Below are positions 24,485-34,359 of a stretch of 64,000 nt of DNA, in pieces. The notes under the pieces are model-generated. The model searched no databases. It was not told the DNA's origin and saw only the letters and a program-made list of their open reading frames with translations. Positions within the stretch are counted from its first letter, which is position 1. The number at the start of each line of letters is the position of its first letter. Both the position numbers and the translations under genes were made by a program. This stretch comes from Pseudarthrobacter sp. NIBRBAC000502770 (lineage in GTDB: Bacteria; Actinomycetota; Actinomycetes; Actinomycetales; Micrococcaceae), in the NCBI RefSeq assembly GCF_006517815.1, contig NZ_CP041198.1, positions 2,170,001 to 2,234,000 on the forward strand, given 5' to 3'.

Positions 24485-25063
24485 ATGACTAACTCAGTAA
24501 ACAATGTGGTTGTTGGTAAGCCACTCGTCACCGGTGGAATTTCCGTGGCCCCGCTCGGGACCGTGCTGCCGACCGACGCCACCACCGCGCTTGACCCGGC
24601 CTACACGCCGGTCGGCTACGTCACGGACAATGGCGTGACCAAGTCGGAGAAGCGCAACACCGGCACCATCGCAGCTTGGGGCGGCGACACCATTGCCGCG
24701 ACAAAGAAGGGCATGGACGTCACCATCAAGCTGGCCATGGCCGAGCTCCTGAACAAAATTGTCCAGGGCCTCATCTACGGTGACGCAAACGTGGTAGCCA
24801 CCCCCGCGACGGCTACCAAGGGCAACCTCCTGAAGGTCACCGGCACCTCCGCCCCGACGCCCCGCAAGGTGTGGGTCATCGAGGTGTTCTCCGACCAGGC
24901 AAAGGTCCGCGTGGTCTTCCCCATTGCCAAGGTCATGGACGTCGGCGACACCACGTTCAAGGACGACGCGATCGCCGCGGCGGACGCCACGCTGCAGGCG
25001 TTCCCCGACGCCACTGGCGCCTATTTCTACCAGTACAGCGACGACGGCCAGAAGACGGCCTAG
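24485..25063 (+). CDS. Major tail tube protein
   Basis: 192 residues. VVVGKPLVTGGISVAPLG and GYVTDNGVTKSEKRNTGTI are typical tube-subunit strands; the length fits long-tailed siphophages. Good Shine-Dalgarno (GGAAAGG). Followed by the paired chaperones and tape measure, the canonical order. Confidence 0.85.
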   Translation: MTNSVNNVVVGKPLVTGGISVAPLGTVLPTDATTALDPAYTPVGYVTDNGVTKSEKRNTGTIAAWGGDTIAATKKGMDVTIKLAMAELLNKIVQGLIYGDANVVATPATATKGNLLKVTGTSAPTPRKVWVIEVFSDQAKVRVVFPIAKVMDVGDTTFKDDAIAAADATLQAFPDATGAYFYQYSDDGQKTA

Positions 25064-25165
25064 TCCCACATTCGGGTGGCAGGGGTTTGTCGTGCGGACC
25101 CTTGACCCCTGCCACCTGCTCCACCACATCCCGGTCCGCACACCACCACATCAAGGAGCCCGCAC

Positions 25166-25465
25166 ATGGCTGCACCCCGCAAACCCCAGGACCGCCAGAC
25201 CAAGGCCGTCAACGACTCAGCGGAAACCGAACCGTTCGAGTTCGAACACCACGGCCAGACCTACACCCTCGCCTCAGCCGACACCCTGGACGCCGGTTTC
25301 GCCCGCAAGAATCGCAAGCTCGCCCCGGACGACCAGTTCTTCACCGTCCTCGAAGCGCTCGCCGATGACGAGACCCTCGCCGCGATCGACAGCATGCGCA
25401 AGCAGGAGTTTGAGCAGTTCCAGAAGGCGTTCTTCGCCCACTCCGGGATTGAACTGGGGGAATAA
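25166..25465 (+). CDS. Tail assembly chaperone, short form (gpG-like)
   Basis: 99 residues, acidic and helical, with AAGGAG upstream. It precedes the tape measure, and the frame just before its stop is a G-rich site allowing continuation in another frame, as in lambda G/GT. Helps assemble tape measure with tube. Confidence 0.85.
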   Translation: MAAPRKPQDRQTKAVNDSAETEPFEFEHHGQTYTLASADTLDAGFARKNRKLAPDDQFFTVLEALADDETLAAIDSMRKQEFEQFQKAFFAHSGIELGE

Positions 25466-25863
25466 ACGGGCTCCTGGAGCTGATCGATGAGCACCGGGAG
25501 CCCCTCGAGTATGACCTGATCGCCCTCGGGCTGCGGCTGCGCTGGCTGGGCACGGACCGGCTGACTTGGAGTGACCTGCTCGCGATCGTTCGCCAGTCCC
25601 CCCGCGGGTCGGCGCTCTTCCGTGCAGTGGCCGGGGAAGAGGGCGAGTGGGATCTCCGGAACCACCTCCTCGCCGGGGTCTTTGACCTTCTGGCCGCCGC
25701 GAACTGGCAGCGCGCGGGCGACGAGCACGCGAAGAAACCCGAGCGGCTCCCCCGCCCAGGAGCAGGGGCGCCGCAGGCCGACGACGGCGAAGTCCTCGCC
25801 AGAGGCAAGGCCGTCAGCATCGAAGAAATGAACGCACGGCTCGGCTGGCCGGCGCCGACCTAA
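25166..25863 (+). CDS. Tail assembly chaperone, frameshifted long form (gpGT-like)
   Basis: The short form ends at TAA 25463. The overlapping -1 frame is open from 25456 to the TAA at 25861-25863 with sensible protein (LLELIDEHREPLEYDLIALG; VSIEEMNARLGWPAP). GGGGGAA at 25456-25462 fits a slippery site: sliding back one base lets the Gly codon re-pair as GGG. The fusion would be about 231 residues. Frame comparison is direct; slippage efficiency is unknown. Confidence 0.75.
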
Positions 25864-25892
25864 CACCACAACTGAACAGAGGAGGCGGCCCC

Positions 25893-28800
25893 TTGGGCGC
25901 TGTAGAACTGGCAACCGCGTACATCGCCCTGGTCCCATCGCTCAAGGGAGCCTCTCAAAAGATCAGCGAGCAGCTGTCCCCGGCATCGGCTGTTGCCGGT
26001 GCCGAGGGCGGGGCTTCACTGGGCGCCGCGCTGATGGGTGGCATCAAGAAATTCGCGCTGCCCATCGCGGGCATCGTAGCGGGCCTCTCGGTCGGAAAGC
26101 TCGTCAAGGACTCGGTCGCCGATTTCCAGTCCTATCAGGGCGCGGTGAACGGCTTCGGAAGGATAGCCGGCGGCACAATCACCCAGTTCTCCGGGCTCCG
26201 CGGGGCGATCCAGCTCTCCGGTGTGGACGTGGACGCAGCCTCCGGCGGCCTAACGATCTTCTCGAAGAACCTCGGCAACGCAGCTGGCGACGCCGGCAAA
26301 TCCGCGGACATGGTCAAGAAGCTCGGCACCGACTTCAAAGATGCCTCCGGCAACGTCAAACCAATGTCCGAGATCATGCCCGGGCTGGCGGACAAGTTCA
26401 AATCCATGCCCGACGGCGCGGAGAAGACCGCGCTCGCCATGCAGCTCTTCGGCCGCTCCGGCGCCCAGATGCTCCCGTTCCTCAACCAGGGATCGGAAGG
26501 CATCGCCAAGCTCACCGGGCAGGCCGGAAAAATGGGCCTGATCCTGGACGACACCGACAAGAAAATCTTCAGTGCCGCTAAGGCTGGCCTCCGTGAGTAC
26601 AACACCAGCATCCAGGGTATGCACATCGCCCTTGGCTCCACGGCGCTGCCGATCCTGACCGCCTGGGCCAACGTGGGCCGCTCCATCATGATTCCCGTCA
26701 TCCAGCTGATGACCCAGGCCTTCTCCGCAGCCCGCGGCCCGGTCATGGCACTCGCCGGCCACGTGCAGGCGTTCGCCGACAGGGTCCGGGCAGCCATGGA
26801 CGGCATCATCACGCTCTTCACCAAGGGCGACTTCACCGGCGGACTGGGCAAGGCGCTCGGCGTGCAGGAGGACTCGGCAATTGTCGGCTTCCTCTTCGGC
26901 GTCCGGGACGCCATCCTCAAGGTTGGGGACACGTTCCACAACCTTGTCTCCGGTTTTAAGATGCCGAACCTGGACATGTCCGGGGCAACCTCCGGCGTGC
27001 TGGTCGCAGCCTACAAGATAGGTGAGGCCTTCCGCGGCGTCACCGACCTTATTGGCGGCGGTTTCCGCGCAATGTTCGCAGCGTTCAAGGCCGGGGACGG
27101 GGATGTGACATCCTCCGGTTTTGCTGGGGTTATGGAACGGATCGGCAACGGTGCCCGGGAAGTGACCGGGGGCATCAGGGCCTTCTTCGCAGCATTCAAA
27201 GCCGGTGGGGATGACGTGACGTCTTCGGGTTTCGCCGGTTTCCTTGAGGGGCTGGGCCTGAAGGCACGCGGCTTGTTCGATCAAATCGGACCGGCGATCT
27301 CCAGCTTCGGTGCAGCGATCGGCCCGATGCTTCCGCAGATCATCGGCCTGGCATCGGCGTTCTCACCGCTGCAGATCGTCTTCAAGTCACTGGAGCCCGT
27401 CCTCCCACAGCTGCTGTCAGCATTCGGGCAGCTGGCCTCCACGATCGGCGGCACACTGCTGTCCACGGTGATGCAGCTGGCACCGGTGTTCACGCAGCTG
27501 TCCCAGGTGATCATCGCAACACTCTCGGGCGCGTTCGTGCAGCTGCTGCCGGTCGTCGTTTCCCTGATTGGGCAGCTGGCACAGACCTTCGCGATCCTGG
27601 TGCCCATCGTGGCTCAAGTGATCGCCGCGGTGGTCCCGCTGGTCGCGACGCTGATCACGCAGCTCGCCCCGATTTTCGTCCAGCTCATCCAGCAGGTCCT
27701 CCCGCCCCTGGTGGCGGTAATCGGGAATATCGTGTCCGCACTGGGTCCGCTCATCGTGACGCTCGCGAACATGCTTGTCCCGGTCATCCAGGGACTCATG
27801 CCCATCGTCGTGGTCGTGTTCAACGGAATCGCCTCCATCATCCAGGCAGTAATGCAGATCGTCATGGGAGTGATCGAGGTGGTCACCGGGATCATATCCG
27901 GGAACTGGGACATGGTCTGGCGGGGCATCGGGGACATCTTCAGCGGGATCTGGAACGGCATCGTCGCCTACGTCGGCTACGCCATGAACCTGCTGTGGGC
28001 GGTCTTCGGCGGCGCGCTGACCGGAATCGGCGACTTCTTTGTCAGCATCTTCACCGGCATCGGCAACTTCCTCGCCGGGATCTGGAACTGGTACATCGGC
28101 ATGGTTGTCAGCTCGTGGACCGCGTTCGCCGCCCCGATCATCGCCACCGTCACCGACATCTGGAATTTCATCGTCACGATCTTCACCAGCATCGGTAACT
28201 TCATCGCCGGGGCATGGAACTGGGTCGTTTCCCTGGTCACGAACATCCTGATCGAGTTCTGGAAGGTCCACGGCGATCAGCTCACAGCGATCTGGAACGT
28301 CGTCGTCAGCATCTTCAACGCAATTGGCGGCTTCTTTATTGGTGTCTGGAACTGGTACTTCGGCATCGTGACCGGGGTCCTATCCGCCATCTGGGGCGTC
28401 ATCACCTCGGTGTTCAGCGCGGTCTGGGGCTTCATCAGCAGCATCTTCACCACTGTCGGCGGATTCATCGCCGGCATCTGGAACACCATCGTCGGCGTGA
28501 TCGCCGGCGCGGTAGGTGCAGTGTGGGGAGCCATCAGCTCCGGCTTCGGCGCAGCGTGGGGTTTCATCAGCTCGGTGTTCGGCCAGGTCGCGGGATTCCT
28601 CAGCGGCATCTGGAACAACATCGTCTCCGGGGTTTCCGGCATGATCGGCAACGTCGTCAGTGCCTTGTCCGGGCTGGGCGGCGCGATCATGGGGGCGCTC
28701 GCCGGCGCGGGGAACTGGCTGTACGGCATCGGCAAGAGCATCGTTGAGGGCCTCATGGACGGCATCAGGTCCCTGGCCGGCACGATCGGGAACTTCTTCT

Positions 28801-29165
28801 TGAGCCTGATCCCGGGCTGGATCGTGGGCCCGTTCAAGGCAGCGCTGGGTATCGCCTCCCCGTCCAAGGTGTTCCGTGGCTTCGGCCGCAACATCGGCGA
28901 GGGCGTAGTCCTGGGCGCTGAGGACATGAAGTCCGATATCACCTCGACTATGACAAGTCTCGTGAACATCCCAGCTGTACCGCACTACTCGGCGGCGATG
29001 GCTGGTTCCACGGCCACGGGTGGGAACGGCCTCGGTGGAGACGCGGGAGTGACAATCATGGGCAACGTTTATGGGAATCCGGAGGACATTGTGACGGAAA
29101 TCAATGTGCAGAAGCGGCGGGCATCCCAGGTCAACGGGCTGCGTGCTATCGCGGCAGGGGTCTAG
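25893..29165 (+). CDS. Tail tape measure protein
   Basis: 1090 residues from TTG 25893, with AGGAGG seven bases upstream. It sets tail length; at about 1.5 angstrom per residue the tail should be near 160 nm. The N-terminus is Ala/Gly helical with a membrane-type segment at about 47-68. Residues about 670-950 contain many short repeats of IWN with W, FI and G (for example GNFLAGIWNWYIGMV), a hydrophobic repeat block. The end (FKAALGIASPSKVFRGFG) is the classic conserved tape-measure tail. Confidence 0.95.
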   Translation: MGAVELATAYIALVPSLKGASQKISEQLSPASAVAGAEGGASLGAALMGGIKKFALPIAGIVAGLSVGKLVKDSVADFQSYQGAVNGFGRIAGGTITQFSGLRGAIQLSGVDVDAASGGLTIFSKNLGNAAGDAGKSADMVKKLGTDFKDASGNVKPMSEIMPGLADKFKSMPDGAEKTALAMQLFGRSGAQMLPFLNQGSEGIAKLTGQAGKMGLILDDTDKKIFSAAKAGLREYNTSIQGMHIALGSTALPILTAWANVGRSIMIPVIQLMTQAFSAARGPVMALAGHVQAFADRVRAAMDGIITLFTKGDFTGGLGKALGVQEDSAIVGFLFGVRDAILKVGDTFHNLVSGFKMPNLDMSGATSGVLVAAYKIGEAFRGVTDLIGGGFRAMFAAFKAGDGDVTSSGFAGVMERIGNGAREVTGGIRAFFAAFKAGGDDVTSSGFAGFLEGLGLKARGLFDQIGPAISSFGAAIGPMLPQIIGLASAFSPLQIVFKSLEPVLPQLLSAFGQLASTIGGTLLSTVMQLAPVFTQLSQVIIATLSGAFVQLLPVVVSLIGQLAQTFAILVPIVAQVIAAVVPLVATLITQLAPIFVQLIQQVLPPLVAVIGNIVSALGPLIVTLANMLVPVIQGLMPIVVVVFNGIASIIQAVMQIVMGVIEVVTGIISGNWDMVWRGIGDIFSGIWNGIVAYVGYAMNLLWAVFGGALTGIGDFFVSIFTGIGNFLAGIWNWYIGMVVSSWTAFAAPIIATVTDIWNFIVTIFTSIGNFIAGAWNWVVSLVTNILIEFWKVHGDQLTAIWNVVVSIFNAIGGFFIGVWNWYFGIVTGVLSAIWGVITSVFSAVWGFISSIFTTVGGFIAGIWNTIVGVIAGAVGAVWGAISSGFGAAWGFISSVFGQVAGFLSGIWNNIVSGVSGMIGNVVSALSGLGGAIMGALAGAGNWLYGIGKSIVEGLMDGIRSLAGTIGNFFLSLIPGWIVGPFKAALGIASPSKVFRGFGRNIGEGVVLGAEDMKSDITSTMTSLVNIPAVPHYSAAMAGSTATGGNGLGGDAGVTIMGNVYGNPEDIVTEINVQKRRASQVNGLRAIAAGV

Positions 29166-30131
29166 ATGGATCAGATGTATGGGGCGGCGGCACCGGCACC
29201 GCCGTTGCCCGTCAGCCCATGGCGGGGCATGGATGTGACCTGGGCGGGTTGGGACGGTTCCCTCTGGCATCTAAACGATCCGTCCGGGGGCGTCTTCCTC
29301 CAGATGAAGGGAGTTGAGGGGCTGGGTAAGCCTCCAAGGACTCAATGGGTGCAGGCATCTCCCTCTGTCCCCGGACAGTTCTTCCGTGGGGCGATCGCAA
29401 ACGCCCGGCCGGTGTTCTGGCCCATCTTCGTCTACTCCGACGACGGGACTGAGGATTGGATCGGTCGGGATCAGGCCTTTTGGCGGACGATGCATGCCGA
29501 GAAGTACGGCACGTGGACTGTGACACGTGCCAACGGGTCCGCCAGGTCCCTTCGGTGCAGGTTCGTAGACGACGGTTCCCACGCCTTCGAGATGGACCCC
29601 TTCCAGAACGGCTGGGCAGCCTACGGGCTAAAGCTCGTGGCCGACCAGCCGTTCTGGTACGGGGACGCGGTTGTCAGCGCATGGAAGGCCGCCACGGCCA
29701 CCGACTTCTTCAACGGGGCAGCCAAGGCCGCGCCTTTCAACATCGCGTCTGGCTCGACGCTCTCCACAGCGGCGATGTCAAACCCTGGTGACGAAGACGC
29801 GTGGCCGCTGTGGACCATCATCGGGGACTCATCCACCGCCTCCGTTGGGGTGGGAGCCTCACAGACGGTGGTCCCTTTCACCATCCCTGCCGGGAAGGCC
29901 GTGGTCATCGACACCGACCCCACAGTCCAGACAGCCGTCATGTACGACTACACCCCGCCCTCGGGCCAGGTGCCAGCGGTGCTCGCCAATCCTGTGGATC
30001 GAACCGCGGACCTCGGAGCTTCAGCGTTCGCGCCGATTCCGGCCGGACAAAACCGGCCCTTGTCGATCAGCATGACCGGCGGCGGAAGCATCCAGGCGCA
30101 GATCACGCCGTTGTACGAGAGGGCATGGTGA
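29166..30131 (+). CDS. Distal tail (Dit-like) protein
   Basis: 321 residues, 0 bases after the tape measure stop. The pattern GMDVTWAGWDGSLWHLND ... RPVFWPIFVYSDD ... EKYGTWTV fits distal tail proteins that form the ring joining tube to tip. Late Ig/galectin-like beta sequence is possible. Located directly after the tape measure, as expected. Confidence 0.78.
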   Translation: MDQMYGAAAPAPPLPVSPWRGMDVTWAGWDGSLWHLNDPSGGVFLQMKGVEGLGKPPRTQWVQASPSVPGQFFRGAIANARPVFWPIFVYSDDGTEDWIGRDQAFWRTMHAEKYGTWTVTRANGSARSLRCRFVDDGSHAFEMDPFQNGWAAYGLKLVADQPFWYGDAVVSAWKAATATDFFNGAAKAAPFNIASGSTLSTAAMSNPGDEDAWPLWTIIGDSSTASVGVGASQTVVPFTIPAGKAVVIDTDPTVQTAVMYDYTPPSGQVPAVLANPVDRTADLGASAFAPIPAGQNRPLSISMTGGGSIQAQITPLYERAW

Positions 30132-30135
30132 CTCG

Positions 30136-31251
30136 GTGGAGAACCCCTTCGCGTTGACCATTTACGACAAGGCCTTCCGCCGTGTCGGCTGGCTTGGCGA
30201 TGCGCTCGCGGTCACTGCGGTACCCCGGCACAACCTCGCTGGGAGCCTCGATTTCACCGTTGCGTCCAATAACGCGAAGTTGGCGCTGCTGGCGGCCCAG
30301 GGGGCGCGTCTTACCTGCGAGTTCGCCGGGGAGCAGATCATCTCTGGTCCGGTGCGGCTCCGGGCCGGGAGCGGACCCTACGCTCAGGGGAAGATCAGCA
30401 TGACCGTGGAGGACGATTTCCGGTTGCTGTCCAGGGTGCTGGGCTGGCCGGTGCCCGGGGCGTCCCTGACAGGGCAGACGGCCGAGTACTACACAGTGGC
30501 GGGCGCAGCTGAAACGGTAGTGAAGGACCTGGTCACCAAGAACGCCATCACCCGACTGGGCCTTCCCGTTACGGTAGCGACCGATCAGGGCCGCGGCCAG
30601 AACATCACGGTCAGTACCCGCTTCCATCCGCTTTACGACCGGTTGTTCCCGGCAGTTGAAACGGCCGGGTTGGGAGTCACGGTCAAGCAGTCAGGGGCCG
30701 GCCTGGTCGTGGACTGCTACGCGCCGCGAACCTACCCCAGGGAGCTGTCTGAGGCGTCGGGTGTTATCACGGAATGGTCCTGGTCGAACGCAGCGCCTGA
30801 AGCCACCCGGGGCGTGATCGGCGGACAGGGCGACGGAACGTCCCGCGCCTTCTACCCCTTCGCCGATACTGCGCGGGAGGCGGCATGGGGTGATTTGATC
30901 GAGGTCTTCAAGGACGCCCGGGACACTTCCAACGCCGGAGTCTACGACCAGCGCGCTGCCGAGACCTTGGCGGAAACCCAGGAGAAATCCGGGCTGAAGA
31001 TCAAGTTCTCCCAGACGAAGAACTTCCGCTACGGGCCAACCGGCGTCAGGCGCGGTGACTTGGTCACCCTGAGAGTAGGACCGGCACTGACGGTCACGGA
31101 CACGCTCCGGGAAGCGGAGATCTCATGGACCAGGGAAAAGGGTCTGGAAGTATCCCCCAAGGTCGGCGACGTAACGGACTCAACAGACCTGATTTTCGCG
31201 CGCGCTCTGCGGAAGAACGCAGCTGACATACGAATGCTGAGGAGCAAATAG
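30136..31251 (+). CDS. Tail-tip protein, ReqiPepy6 Gp37-like
   Basis: 371 residues. FALTIYDKAFRRVGWLGDAL, RHNLAGSLDFTVASNN and ISMTVEDDFRLLSRVLGWPV are typical of the Gp37-like minor tail family of actinophages, functional equivalents of baseplate hub proteins. Follows Dit by four bases. Confidence 0.8.
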   Translation: MENPFALTIYDKAFRRVGWLGDALAVTAVPRHNLAGSLDFTVASNNAKLALLAAQGARLTCEFAGEQIISGPVRLRAGSGPYAQGKISMTVEDDFRLLSRVLGWPVPGASLTGQTAEYYTVAGAAETVVKDLVTKNAITRLGLPVTVATDQGRGQNITVSTRFHPLYDRLFPAVETAGLGVTVKQSGAGLVVDCYAPRTYPRELSEASGVITEWSWSNAAPEATRGVIGGQGDGTSRAFYPFADTAREAAWGDLIEVFKDARDTSNAGVYDQRAAETLAETQEKSGLKIKFSQTKNFRYGPTGVRRGDLVTLRVGPALTVTDTLREAEISWTREKGLEVSPKVGDVTDSTDLIFARALRKNAADIRMLRSK

Positions 31252-32199
31252 ATGGCCATCACATCAGCCGGCTACGACGGCACAGTCACAGAGGTCCAGT
31301 GGGCGTCCCTGATCCCGTCTGCGGGGTCTTCGGAGTATGGGGTGCTGGGCGCATCGGACTTCAATGTGACAGCCCACCCGACGACGGCCTACGCAGTCAA
31401 TGTCTCCCCCGGCACAGCGTGGGGTCAGGGTGTCATTGACGTTTCCGACTCCGTGATACCCGTCCAGTGCGATGCGCCGGCTTCCGGGGTAATCAGGTGG
31501 GACTTGATTTGCGTGCGGCGGGATTGGCGCCCGCTGGCCGGCGGACCGACGACGATTACCAAGGTCAACGGCGGCACGACGGGAGACATCCCCGCTGGCC
31601 GCAACAACACGCCCGGGATCGTGGACGACCAACCTCTCTTCCTGGTCCAGTGGACCGGCGGCCAGACGCAGCCCACGGCCTTCATCGACCTCCGCTGCTG
31701 GGCAGGAAACGGCGGACTCACCGCCAGAAACGATCTGGTGCGAAAGTACCTCACGCGGGCAGGAACCCAGGTGGAGATCCTCGGCGCCCTCTGGCAGCGC
31801 CGGGTCACCGCCAACGGGGATCTGGAATGGGTAAAGACCGGACAGATAGGAGCCGTACCGATCTTTGGGGTCGGTAACCAACTGCTCGGGAACGCCCCGG
31901 CCGCTGGGACTCAATTCCTGATGCAGGCGGGAACAGCCGTCAACTACGCAGACGGTGCCGGCTACAGCCGGATCAACTTCCCGGTCCCCTTTCCCAACGG
32001 CGTGCTCTACGTCAGAGCAGACAACGGAGACCAATCCATTGATGCCGCCAGGGGCACAGCCCTGTTGATGCCGACCGGCGGACCCGATTGGCCCAGCCCC
32101 GTAACCCTCAGCAGCTTTGTGTATGCGCTGGAGGCGCCGTCAGGGGCACGAATCGGTGGACAGATTCACCGGGCCAACTGGATAGCGATCGGCTGGTGA
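31252..32199 (+). CDS. Minor tail protein
   Basis: 315 residues, starting right after the hub stop. The beta-rich N-terminus (TSAGYDGTVTEVQWASLIP) and a WDLICVRRDWRPLAGGP stretch are seen in actinophage minor tail/baseplate proteins; the C-terminal part (ARIGGQIHRANWIAIGW) closes like receptor-proximal tail proteins. Specific function is unknown. Confidence 0.72.
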   Translation: MAITSAGYDGTVTEVQWASLIPSAGSSEYGVLGASDFNVTAHPTTAYAVNVSPGTAWGQGVIDVSDSVIPVQCDAPASGVIRWDLICVRRDWRPLAGGPTTITKVNGGTTGDIPAGRNNTPGIVDDQPLFLVQWTGGQTQPTAFIDLRCWAGNGGLTARNDLVRKYLTRAGTQVEILGALWQRRVTANGDLEWVKTGQIGAVPIFGVGNQLLGNAPAAGTQFLMQAGTAVNYADGAGYSRINFPVPFPNGVLYVRADNGDQSIDAARGTALLMPTGGPDWPSPVTLSSFVYALEAPSGARIGGQIHRANWIAIGW

Positions 32200-32621
32200 G
32201 CGCAGTGAAATCGACTGTCCATGCACTCTGGCTCCGTGTTCAAGAACCACGGGCCCTGTCCGCGATCTACTTCTTCGCCTACCTCGTGATCAGCATTTTG
32301 GGTCTTGCAGTGGTGATCGACCCGCCGCGCACGATCCAGTCCAGCATCGGCCACGCACTCCTAGTCGCCTGGGGAACCATGTTGCTGATCGGGGGCGCAC
32401 TCGGCTCAGTCTCCGTCCTCCCAGGAATCTGGTGGATGGAGCGGGCGGCCACCGGCTTCTGCATGACGGCCATCGCCATTTACGGCGCCACCGTCTGCTT
32501 CATGCCCGTGACCCAGGTGAGCGTCAGGATCGCGTCGCTGTGCTTCATCATCTTCGCTCTCCTTGCCTTCGCAACCCGTCTCGTGAAAATCCGGCATTTC
32601 GCCTACGACCCCGAAAAGTAG
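32196..32621 (+). CDS. Four-helix phage membrane protein
   Basis: 141 residues from GTG 32196, overlapping the tail gene stop. Four membrane helices can be seen (about 20-40, 48-70, 77-97 and 105-125) with short loops. It precedes a second small membrane/coiled-coil gene and the terminator before the endolysin. Possible holin relative or tail-region membrane protein; not identified. Confidence 0.65.
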   Translation: MSAVKSTVHALWLRVQEPRALSAIYFFAYLVISILGLAVVIDPPRTIQSSIGHALLVAWGTMLLIGGALGSVSVLPGIWWMERAATGFCMTAIAIYGATVCFMPVTQVSVRIASLCFIIFALLAFATRLVKIRHFAYDPEK

Positions 32622-32631
32622 GCGCTCGCCC

Positions 32632-32979
32632 ATGGACTCCGCACAGACACTCGTGACCATCATTGGCGCCGGCGGCGGCGGGGCCGCGCTCGTGGCCCTG
32701 ATCAACGGCCTGGTGAAATGGCTCAGCGGTTCCGCTGGCCGGGAAAGAATCCGCAACACCAGCCTCCGCGACCAGCGCAACGAGGCATGGGCTGATGCGG
32801 ACAAAGAACGGGCTCGAGCTGACCGGGAGCAGGCGAGGGCAGACCGGGAGGCACGCAACCGGCGCCTGACTGAAGAGTACGCATCACAGCTCCGCCGCGA
32901 CTGCACCGAGCACGGCATGACGGTCAAGGAACTCCGCCCCTGGCCCGTACTCGAAAAACCACCCACCGAGAACGACTAA
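32632..32979 (+). CDS. Small protein, N-terminal helix plus coiled coil
   Basis: 115 residues. One membrane segment (TLVTIIGAGGGGAALVALIN) then a highly charged coiled coil rich in RADREQ/RADREAR repeats. The layout resembles phage spanin-like or holin-associated proteins, but no lipobox is present. Last gene before a strong terminator. Confidence 0.6.
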   Translation: MDSAQTLVTIIGAGGGGAALVALINGLVKWLSGSAGRERIRNTSLRDQRNEAWADADKERARADREQARADREARNRRLTEEYASQLRRDCTEHGMTVKELRPWPVLEKPPTEND

Positions 32980-32995
32980 ACCCCGACCAAACCCG

Positions 32996-33024
32996 AAAAG
33001 GCCCCGCACACCACGGGGCCTTTT
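32996..33024 (+). terminator. Rho-independent terminator
   Basis: AAAAGGCCCC (32996-33005), loop GCACACCAC, GGGGCCTTTT (33015-33024): 10-base complementary arms with a short T tract. It separates tail genes from the endolysin gene, 22 bases upstream of the latter's ATG. Confidence 0.9.
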
Positions 33025-33046
33025 CCATGCCCGAAAGGGGCCCGCA

Positions 33047-34234
33047 ATGATCCTCTCCAACCTTGCCAACGTCCTCCGAAACGCCGGAATCAACGTCGTG
33101 GAAATCGACGGCTGGCAGAACCGCGGCTACCTCGGCCGCGACCTCGCCGACGTCCGCGGCGTCCTCTGGCACCACACCGCAGCCGGCAGGAACTTCTCCG
33201 AAGACGCCCCCAGCCTGAACATCTGCACCAACGGTCGGTCCGATCTCGCCGGCCCGCTGTGCCACATCGTGCTTGGCCGATCCGGTACGGCCTACATCAC
33301 CGCCGCTGGCCTCGCCAACCACGCCGGAGCAGGCTCCGCGCCCGGCATCCCAACAGACGCCGGCAACTACTACTTCATCGGCATCGAGATGGAGTCCTCC
33401 GGCGTCGCCCCGTTCGACTGGACCGCCGAGCAGCTTGCCGCCGTCCCAGTAATCGGCGCCGCACTCGAACGCGCCTACCTGTTCGATCAGGCAGAGGATG
33501 ACCGGCCGCAGCTCGGCCACAAGGAATACTCATCCCAAGGCAAGATCGATCCCGCCGGCTGGCCCGGGGACTGCGACGGCCTCCGTGCTTCCATCAACGC
33601 CGTACTCGGGACCGGCAGTGTCTCCCTGCCGGCCGGAGTGGTCCCCCAGAGCTACACCCCGGCGCCGGTCACCACCCGGCCGAGCGGCTACGCGGAATGC
33701 ACCGTAGACCCGGGTGACACCCTCTCGCGGATCGCTGACCAATACCACGTTGGGCTGGCAGAACTGCTGGGAGTCAACCCGCAGATCACGGACCCGAACC
33801 TCATCGGCATCGGTGACGTCCTGAACCTGCCCGCAGGAGCCTACGAAGACGCACCCGCAGCGCCAGCCCCGGCCGCACCCGCTGCGGGCGGCCAGTGCAC
33901 CGTCTCCGCCGGCGACTCGCTCTCATCCATCGGCGCACAGGTCGGAGTGGCCTGGCAGGACATCGCCGCCCTCAACGGCATCGGGGAACCCTACACCATC
34001 CAGCCCGGACAGACTTTGGACCTCCCCGCAGGGGCCAACCTCGCAGCCCTCGGAACCACCCCGGCCGCGCCAACTGCACCGTCCGGCCTGCCCCCGTACT
34101 GCACCGTGGACCCAGGCGACACACTGGGCGGCATCGCCGACCAGTACGGAGTCACAGTGGACTACCTCATCACCCGCAATCCCGGCATCAACCCGGACTT
34201 GATCTACCCCGGCCAACGGATCAACCTCCAATGA
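33047..34234 (+). CDS. Endolysin: amidase with three LysM domains
   Basis: 395 residues. The N-terminal PGRP/Amidase_2 domain (about 1-190) has WHHTAAG and LGHKEYSSQGKIDP, giving His, His and Asp zinc ligands. The enzyme would cut the N-acetylmuramoyl-L-alanine bond of peptidoglycan. Three LysM domains follow (starting near 221, 284 and 350, each with CTV..GD.L..I), which bind glycan chains. No signal peptide, so it needs a holin; holin candidates follow immediately. Confidence 0.93.
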   Translation: MILSNLANVLRNAGINVVEIDGWQNRGYLGRDLADVRGVLWHHTAAGRNFSEDAPSLNICTNGRSDLAGPLCHIVLGRSGTAYITAAGLANHAGAGSAPGIPTDAGNYYFIGIEMESSGVAPFDWTAEQLAAVPVIGAALERAYLFDQAEDDRPQLGHKEYSSQGKIDPAGWPGDCDGLRASINAVLGTGSVSLPAGVVPQSYTPAPVTTRPSGYAECTVDPGDTLSRIADQYHVGLAELLGVNPQITDPNLIGIGDVLNLPAGAYEDAPAAPAPAAPAAGGQCTVSAGDSLSSIGAQVGVAWQDIAALNGIGEPYTIQPGQTLDLPAGANLAALGTTPAAPTAPSGLPPYCTVDPGDTLGGIADQYGVTVDYLITRNPGINPDLIYPGQRINLQ

Positions 34235-34359
34235 CCAGGCCAATCCTCACCGTTGCCGCCGCGCTCGCCGTGGCGGCAACGGCCGCCGTCCTTTATGTCG
34301 CGCATCTTGCCGTGAGCGCGGCCATCAACACGCTCCACCTTTTCGAAAGGGCTCTCTGA
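34231..34359 (+). CDS. Small single-helix membrane protein, holin candidate
   Basis: 42 residues. One continuous hydrophobic helix (ILTVAAALAVAATAAVLYVA) with a short charged C-terminus. It starts in the endolysin stop (ATGA) and its own stop overlaps the next ATG, so all three are coupled. Consistent with a small holin or antiholin. Confidence 0.65.
   Translation: MTRPILTVAAALAVAATAAVLYVAHLAVSAAINTLHLFERAL

Noticed and set aside
26135..29270. Several long minus-strand frames opposite the tape measure
   Set aside because: Low-complexity mirror translations with no ribosome sites; the plus strand encodes a clear tape measure protein.
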